From positions 3,100,001 to 3,164,000 of the forward strand of contig NZ_CP093442.1 in the NCBI RefSeq assembly GCF_022814725.1: a stretch of DNA of 64,000 nucleotides. Direction: 5' to 3'. Positions 59,007 through 64,000 of the stretch are shown here, one piece after another. Every line of letters begins with the position of its first letter. The stretch's first letter is position 1. Under the pieces are notes generated by a model. That model worked only from the letters and a program-made list of their open reading frames with translations, ran no database searches and was not told the origin of the DNA. Made by a program: the position numbers and the translations under genes. The DNA is from Bdellovibrio reynosensis. GTDB lineage: Bacteria; Bdellovibrionota; Bdellovibrionia; Bdellovibrionales; Bdellovibrionaceae.

Positions 59007-60785
59007 ATGAAAACCCTCAAAAGCTTGATTCATTCTTTCTTTTTTGACGTCGTTGGTGCTGACAACAAGTTTTTATTTTTCTTTTGGAGTGGCGCCGTTA
59101 TTGCGGTCCTAAGCCTGGGCTTATATTTAGGCACAGAACCGGTCAGTATACTGGGGGTAGCCGAATCCCGGGAATATCAGGTGAACTTTAGCAATCCTGT
59201 GGAAATTAAAAGAGTTCACGTCCAACAAAACCAAGTTGTTAAAAAAGGCGATTTGCTAATTGAGCTCAGTCAGGCGGACCTTGATATGCAACTGCGGGTT
59301 TTAAAATCCCGCATGGACCGTTTATTAGCAGAATATAAACTGCGCCAAGAAATTTCCTTACTGACAAAAGATGTGACCCGTTTGCCGGCGGGTTCGGACC
59401 CCTTGCAAGTCGACATCATCGATACGAAACGAGAAATTGAAGTTATTGAGCGGCGCATGCGCAATCTTTTTGTTTTTGCTGAGGTTGAAGGATCCGTCGG
59501 TACTGTGAATTTTAAAGATGGCGAAAAGGCCCCTTCCTTTGCCACGCTGTTGACCTTAGTTCCATTGAATCCAAGCTATGTGAACGGTTATGTGAATGAA
59601 AACCTGCAATCTATGGTAGAAGTTGGGCAAACGGTTAATGTGTATTCAAGTTCGGGCCTGACAGTTCAAGGCAAGGTCACTAGCGTAGGTGCTCGCATCG
59701 TTCCCATCCCAGAGCGGTTGTTGCGTATTCAGACTTTGCCTGCTTGGGGTCGTGAAGTCGTCGTTAAGATTCCAGATGAAAATAAGTTTCTTTTAGGTGA
59801 AAAAGTCACTGTTCGTAAATCTTGGGGAATTTCTTTATTTAGTACCGCCCAAGCTGAAGCTGATACCGGGATCGAGATTCAGCATAAACCAGTTCAAGAT
59901 ATTACTTTTCCGCCAAGTGTTCGTGAAGAATTCATTCCAGAAATTTCGGGGGTTGCTTATCTGCCAGAAATTCATCAGTTTGCACTGGTATCTGATGATT
60001 ACCCGGGGGATGTGCCACATCTGTTGTTAATGAACTCCCGCGGGGAAGTGACGGAACAAATGTTGCCAATCTTGAACTTGGATAAAATGGAGGACATTGA
60101 ATCTATTTCTCAACAAGGTTCTGATATTTACCTTCTTTCAAGTCTTTCAGGGACTAAGAAAAATAAACTGAAGAAAACCAGACAACTTTTTGTGAAGGTT
60201 CAACGAAGTGGTTTGACGTTCACAGCCGAAAGAAAAATCGATCTGCGCTTGGCCCTTTTGGAAGCGTCGAAGAAATCAAAAGATGTTGTTCTAAATAAAC
60301 TTTACGCCGCTGCCCAAGGGACCCAAGAAAGCGATCTAGAGGTAGAAGGCCATGCGGTAAAAGGCAATGAGCTGTTCTTGTTGTTGAAACGCCCCCAATT
60401 TTCGAATAACGAAGGTGTGATTCTAAAGATCAAAAATCTTGAAGACCTTTTAGAGACGGGAAAGATTGCTAACGGCGATCTTTCTGTGGCGGTTCAGTTT
60501 ACCGCATCGGCGGGAACTGATCATAGCGGTGCGTACCACTCTGACATGATCTTTGCTGAAGATACCATTTTTATTTCAAGTTCTTGCCGCGAAGAAAAGT
60601 GCAGTGCCATCTGGAGGTTAAAGCCGGGTGAAACAAAAGCAGAACTGGTTGAAGAATTTAAAACCAAAGGTCTTGAAGGTCTGACGATTTATCCGCCGAC
60701 GGGGGAGCTTTTTGGTGTGTTTGATCAAAAAAAGGGAAGCAAATTTATTTCCCTAGCGATGCCGGATTCTTTGAGGGTGGAATGA
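59007..60785 (+). CDS. HlyD-type membrane fusion protein fused to a phytase-like propeller domain
   Basis: Protein of 592 residues starting at ATG 59007 with GAGGTG upstream. One membrane helix lies around 25-45. The adaptor part has a lipoyl half-motif VEIKRVHVQQNQVVKKGDLL, a short coiled-coil hairpin (SRMDRLLAEYKLRQE) and a barrel with YVNGYVNENLQSMVEVGQTV. From about residue 305 a second domain resembles SdiA-regulated/esterase-like propellers: ISGVAYLPEIHQFALVSDD, EDIESISQQGSDIYLLSS and GLEGLTIYPPTGELFGVFD. Such a fusion is unusual for adaptors. Four-base overlap with the next gene. Confidence 0.75.
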   Translation: MKTLKSLIHSFFFDVVGADNKFLFFFWSGAVIAVLSLGLYLGTEPVSILGVAESREYQVNFSNPVEIKRVHVQQNQVVKKGDLLIELSQADLDMQLRVLKSRMDRLLAEYKLRQEISLLTKDVTRLPAGSDPLQVDIIDTKREIEVIERRMRNLFVFAEVEGSVGTVNFKDGEKAPSFATLLTLVPLNPSYVNGYVNENLQSMVEVGQTVNVYSSSGLTVQGKVTSVGARIVPIPERLLRIQTLPAWGREVVVKIPDENKFLLGEKVTVRKSWGISLFSTAQAEADTGIEIQHKPVQDITFPPSVREEFIPEISGVAYLPEIHQFALVSDDYPGDVPHLLLMNSRGEVTEQMLPILNLDKMEDIESISQQGSDIYLLSSLSGTKKNKLKKTRQLFVKVQRSGLTFTAERKIDLRLALLEASKKSKDVVLNKLYAAAQGTQESDLEVEGHAVKGNELFLLLKRPQFSNNEGVILKIKNLEDLLETGKIANGDLSVAVQFTASAGTDHSGAYHSDMIFAEDTIFISSSCREEKCSAIWRLKPGETKAELVEEFKTKGLEGLTIYPPTGELFGVFDQKKGSKFISLAMPDSLRVE

Positions 60786-61936
60786 GTTTTTTGTGCTTGA
60801 TCCTTTTTTGCGCCTCTGTGGCTGAAGCAGTCACTCCTGACCAAGTATTAAAATCTGCTTGGACAGAAAAAACCTATATGGCTTTAGATGAGGTGCAATC
60901 AACGAGCTCTAAAAACCCGTTTAAAGCGGTGGAAGTTTCTTTTACAGATGAACGGGAAGATTCTAAAAGCTCTTTTGAAACGGAAGTGAAGTTTCAGTTT
61001 AAATCCTACCCTGAATGGAAAATCGGCAACGGCCATGAAAATCAAAAGAACTTATTAAAGGCTTCAAGTCTTGGTTGGGCCTTGAAGAATCGTTACAGTG
61101 TGATTTTGCAGTATGAACTGAATCGCCGGAAATTAGAGAGGGTCGCAGAGGCGCTGCGATTATCCGATGGCTACCTTAAAGCTCAGAACCTTTCTTTACG
61201 CGCAGGCAAAGCGACGTCTAAAAACTATCTTAGCGCCCAAAATGAGCTTTATAAATTGAAACGCTATCAAAGCGGATTGCAGCAGGAACAGAGTCAGCTA
61301 GAGAAAAAACTTAAAACCTGGGTGAAGGAAACTGATTCTTCCGGACTGACCTCTTATAACTTAGTGAGCGTTGAAGAGATTGGCCAAGTGTTACAAACCA
61401 ATCCCACGGAATCAGAATCCTTATCTAAAAAGCTGTCAGACCAAGAAATTAAGTTGATGAGCGAAGAGCTTGCCATCGTCAAGGGCCGCGAACGGCAGTG
61501 GGTGAAAAGTTTTGACGTCGCCCATGTAAGCAAAGACGAAGAAGATCAGTATAAAATTGGTGTGACTTTTCAAATTCCAACCCTGGGCCACGACGTTTTA
61601 GCGAAACAAAAGCAAAACGATCTGCTTTTAAAGCGCGCTTTAAAACAGAAAGAAGCGGAAGAAGCAGGCGATCAGCTGCAAAATCTGAAGGTGCAGATCT
61701 TAAACTTGATTGAGCTTTATAAAAACGAAAGCAAATTATCCGAGCTGAAGGTGGGGAGTTTAGACCCCCTTGCTAACATCGAACGAAAAATCGCGATGGA
61801 ACAAGAGCAAATTGATCTTTTGAATAAGCATCAAGAAATCTGTTATCTCTATTTAGACTATCTATTGGAAAGCGAACTTTTAGTTAAAAATCCTGAAAAG
61901 AATTATTTAGAAAAATCACTGCAGGCGGCTTTATGA
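60782..61936 (+). CDS. TolC-like outer membrane factor
   Basis: Protein of 384 residues with a signal peptide (MSFLCLILFCASVAEA). The rest is mostly long helices with heptad-like charged patterns typical of TolC/OMF repeats: RRKLERVAEALRLSDGYLKA, SLRAGKATSKNYLSAQNELY and KQKQNDLLLKRALKQKEAEE. A beta-strand pair is expected at KIGVTFQIPTLGHDVLAKQK. The sequence is short compared with TolC (about 470), so it is a divergent OMF. It overlaps both neighbours by 4 bp, so the operon is translationally coupled. Confidence 0.7.
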   Translation: MSFLCLILFCASVAEAVTPDQVLKSAWTEKTYMALDEVQSTSSKNPFKAVEVSFTDEREDSKSSFETEVKFQFKSYPEWKIGNGHENQKNLLKASSLGWALKNRYSVILQYELNRRKLERVAEALRLSDGYLKAQNLSLRAGKATSKNYLSAQNELYKLKRYQSGLQQEQSQLEKKLKTWVKETDSSGLTSYNLVSVEEIGQVLQTNPTESESLSKKLSDQEIKLMSEELAIVKGRERQWVKSFDVAHVSKDEEDQYKIGVTFQIPTLGHDVLAKQKQNDLLLKRALKQKEAEEAGDQLQNLKVQILNLIELYKNESKLSELKVGSLDPLANIERKIAMEQEQIDLLNKHQEICYLYLDYLLESELLVKNPEKNYLEKSLQAAL

Positions 61937-62718
61937 GCATTCAAGTTTCGCCGTTAAATCTTGAAAGATACGAACTGAAGTATTTGATTTCTCCGGATAT
62001 GGTCGAGCCGATTTCAAAATACGTCGAAGCCTACTGTAAAATGGATTATTTTTCTGAGATCGCGCCGGATAAGTGCTACAAAATCAATAGTCTTTATTTA
62101 GATTCACCGTCGCTTTATATTTTACGTTCTAAGGAAACCGCGGAAGCCTTTCATTTTAATATGCGGGTTCGTTCCTATGGAGAAGGTCTAAAGCCGCCTT
62201 ATTTTTTTGAAATTAAATACAAGCTGCGCGAGTTCGTGCGTAAAAAGAGGGCTAAGGTCACGTGTGAAAACTGGCAAGACATTTTGGAGTATGGACTTAT
62301 TCCTGAAAATCTAGAGGGAATGTCCGTCGACAACCTGGAAGAGTTTTTGTTTATGAAAATGACCTACAACGTGGGGCCCGTTATTTTAACTCAGTATAAG
62401 CGTAAGGCCTATTTGTCAGAGGTGGATGATTATGCCCGGGTGACGTTTGATATGTCTTTAAGATACCAGGAAATGTTTGAATGGAACGTGAAACCCGATG
62501 ATAAGATGATGTGCAACTACGACCATCCTGATATCTTTGAAGAGCCTGGGAAAAATGTGGTTTTAGAGTTGAAATGCGAAAAGAAAATTCCATACTGGAT
62601 CGTGGACTTAATTAGGAAGTTTCAATTGCAGCGGGGGTCCTTTTCTAAGTTTGGGAACTCTATGCTGACTCACTATACGATTCCGGAGGTTATGGCCGCC
62701 GGGACTTTGTATAGATAA
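61933..62718 (+). CDS. VTC-domain polyphosphate polymerase family protein
   Basis: Cytoplasmic enzyme-like protein of 261 residues forming the VTC tunnel fold (about 230 residues). Conserved basic and acidic residues for nucleotide and metal are visible: ERYELKYLI at the start, INSLYLDSPS, NMRVRSYGEG, YFFEIKYKLREFVRKKRAKV, ILTQYKRKAYLS, TFDMSLRYQ, and VLELKCEKKIPYWI. In yeast Vtc4 this domain makes polyphosphate from ATP and moves it across a membrane. No SPX domain is attached. It is the last gene of the operon, overlapping the TolC-like gene by 4 bp, followed by a terminator. Confidence 0.87.
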   Translation: MSIQVSPLNLERYELKYLISPDMVEPISKYVEAYCKMDYFSEIAPDKCYKINSLYLDSPSLYILRSKETAEAFHFNMRVRSYGEGLKPPYFFEIKYKLREFVRKKRAKVTCENWQDILEYGLIPENLEGMSVDNLEEFLFMKMTYNVGPVILTQYKRKAYLSEVDDYARVTFDMSLRYQEMFEWNVKPDDKMMCNYDHPDIFEEPGKNVVLELKCEKKIPYWIVDLIRKFQLQRGSFSKFGNSMLTHYTIPEVMAAGTLYR

Positions 62719-62748
62719 AAAGGGAGCTTGAAAGCTCCCTTTTTTCGT
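62717..62748. terminator. Bidirectional intrinsic terminator
   Basis: GGGAGCTT-GA-AAGCTCCC with A-run before and T-run after lies between the VTC gene and the convergent gene. Confidence 0.9.
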
Positions 62749-62749
62749 T

Positions 62750-64000
62750 TTAACAGCTTGGTGCTGGGGCCGCCGCACCTGGTACGTAAAGTTCAAGGTC
62801 GACATCAAAGCGCAATTGATTGGCCTGACACTTTGTTTTCAGGATCTGTTTTGCTTCCGCTGCATTTCTTTGCAGATGTCTAAATTCTGACGGTGAAAAC
62901 AAAAGCTCTTTAACAAAATAGTCTTGTCCCGCAGGGGTTGAAAGAGCTTGTTCAAAAGCCATAAACTTTTTGTAGGTGTGGAAGCTCATATGGCGAATTT
63001 GCTCTAAAACTTTATATTTTTTCATCATATTGGTTTTAGTAACACCGCAGTCGTTATCTTTAAGTAGCATTTCTTTTACTAGCGCTGCTTTCTTGCCGGC
63101 CATGGCTGATGTTTCTTGTTCAGGAACCTGAATCACATCGTTCACCCATTTAGCGTCTGATTTTTGTCTTACAACTTTTTTTGCAACGGGATCGATGTAA
63201 TACCAGAAGAACTTATAGTGGATATTTCCGATACGGTCTTGCTGGTTTAAAAGTGTATCCATCAAAATCATGTCAGAAACGTCTTTCAGTTGCAGAGCTG
63301 TTTGCGCCACTTGGGCAAAATCAGTCGTCCCAACCATTTGGCTTACGGATGCGGAGCTAATAAGACGTTTAAAAGGATCTTGATTCATAAAGCGCTCGTA
63401 ACGAGTGTCGTACTTTCCGACACCACTTACATCCACATACTGTTCTTCATTTTTAGGATTGTCGCTTAAGGCTCCATAGAACTGGGTCGCTTGCGCATCA
63501 ACTACGGCTGGAAAGAAGCGGGGGCTTTGGTGTACTTCTAAAACTTTTTCCCACGAAGCTAAGATGGGATTGTTGGTGCCTTGTAAAGTATTGATGGCTT
63601 TATCAGTCAGTCTTTTATGAATAGTGATATCCATGGTTCTGATAACTGCTGGGGGAACCCGCCCGGCATTTCCAAATATTCTTGAAAGATGATAATAGGC
63701 AAGAATCGCAGGAGTGTAAGAGCAAGTGATACTTTGCTTAAACTTCGCTTCTGTTTTCACGCCCATTTTTTTGACATCGCAATTAGAGGCATCAATCTGC
63801 TGTTTCGTGTATTGGGCATTGGGTTCAAGCAAAAGAATAGCAGGATTCGTCGAGTTGTATTTAGGACAAACACCCATGTTGGTATAGAAATCATAACCAC
63901 ATAAGGTGCCTTCTTTTTTTTGATCTTCAGTTCTGTAGTCTGCTCCTGGCCATTTTTTTCCGATCACGCATAATTCTGTTAAATTGCGCGGTGATTTAAA
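62750..64000 (-). CDS. Unknown protein, possible atypical kinase fold (5' end outside the window)
   Basis: The frame stays open to the right edge of the window, so the gene is partial: at least 416 residues are seen and the start lies beyond 64000. GTG at 63967 lacks an SD and is not favoured. No family is certain. The segment MDTLLNQQDRIGN followed by IHYKFFWYYID resembles the catalytic loop of HipA/PI3K/Fam20-type kinases (DRxxN), and LLKDNDCG could be the later metal-binding Asp. About seven Cys are present, including the final residue. It lies directly after the VTC operon but on the opposite strand. Confidence 0.5.
   Translation of the reverse strand, partial: FKSPRNLTELCVIGKKWPGADYRTEDQKKEGTLCGYDFYTNMGVCPKYNSTNPAILLLEPNAQYTKQQIDASNCDVKKMGVKTEAKFKQSITCSYTPAILAYYHLSRIFGNAGRVPPAVIRTMDITIHKRLTDKAINTLQGTNNPILASWEKVLEVHQSPRFFPAVVDAQATQFYGALSDNPKNEEQYVDVSGVGKYDTRYERFMNQDPFKRLISSASVSQMVGTTDFAQVAQTALQLKDVSDMILMDTLLNQQDRIGNIHYKFFWYYIDPVAKKVVRQKSDAKWVNDVIQVPEQETSAMAGKKAALVKEMLLKDNDCGVTKTNMMKKYKVLEQIRHMSFHTYKKFMAFEQALSTPAGQDYFVKELLFSPSEFRHLQRNAAEAKQILKTKCQANQLRFDVDLELYVPGAAAPAPSC

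Overview
This 64-kb window looks like chromosome from a Bdellovibrio-type predatory bacterium (Bdellovibrionota). The grounds are a complete flagellar export and switch operon, Flp/Tad pilus genes, many secreted or lipoprotein genes of unknown function with coiled-coil or low-complexity regions, and proteins that read as Bdellovibrio-like. Genus assignment is inference. I see no rRNA, tRNA, CRISPR array, insertion sequence or prophage. Several start codons were moved from the longest open frame to an internal ATG/GTG with a Shine-Dalgarno (SD) sequence, and these choices are explained per gene.

Region by region. 0-4.2 kb: SPOR-domain protein, inositol monophosphatase, DUF4142 protein, amine oxidase, CsbD stress protein. 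4.3-15.3 kb: one plus-strand flagellar operon fliL-M-N-O-P-Q-R-flhB-flhA-flhF-flhG-fliA, preceded by a good sigma-54-type promoter and candidate operator repeats. 15.5-20.8 kb: large lipoprotein with its own sigma-54-like promoter, DapB-like reductase, a 380-bp gap, a membrane protein and an imelysin-like lipoprotein. 20.9-25.1 kb: fatty-acid-hydroxylase-type enzyme and an iron-uptake pair (periplasmic Fe-binding protein plus TonB receptor). 25.3-29.2 kb: thioredoxin and RpoH-like sigma factor, PHA-system-like protein, AspRS. 29.2-35.6 kb: small unknowns, a rhomboid protease, CpaF ATPase and CpaC secretin, and a hybrid receiver-histidine kinase. 35.8-42.7 kb: a Gly-Met repeat protein, an amidohydrolase and the rest of the Flp/Tad genes (CpaB-like, TadE-like, Flp pilin). 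42.9-49.9 kb: FolD, phytase-like esterase, RlmI-type methyltransferase, short Hsp70, 3D-domain lipoprotein, coiled-coil protein. 50.0-55.8 kb: polysaccharide assembly/export cluster (SLBB, Wzy-like, GPH-type MFS carrier, Wzz-like, NodB deacetylase). 55.8-58.2 kb: YkgJ cysteine-cluster protein and two envelope proteins. 58.3-62.7 kb: a four-gene operon joining DUF4956, a membrane-fusion/propeller fusion, a TolC-like protein and a VTC polyphosphate-polymerase-type protein. 62.75-64.0 kb: an unknown protein cut off by the window end.

The most interesting candidate system is the 58.3-62.7 kb operon. A VTC-domain polymerase and its usual DUF4956 membrane partner are translationally coupled to periplasmic-adaptor and outer-membrane-factor genes, which suggests synthesis and export of polyphosphate or another phosphorylated polymer across both membranes. 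A second theme is gene control: sigma-54-like and sigma-28-like promoters near motility genes, and several leaders in which the SD sequence lies in the 3' arm of a hairpin, in two cases also shaped like an intrinsic terminator.
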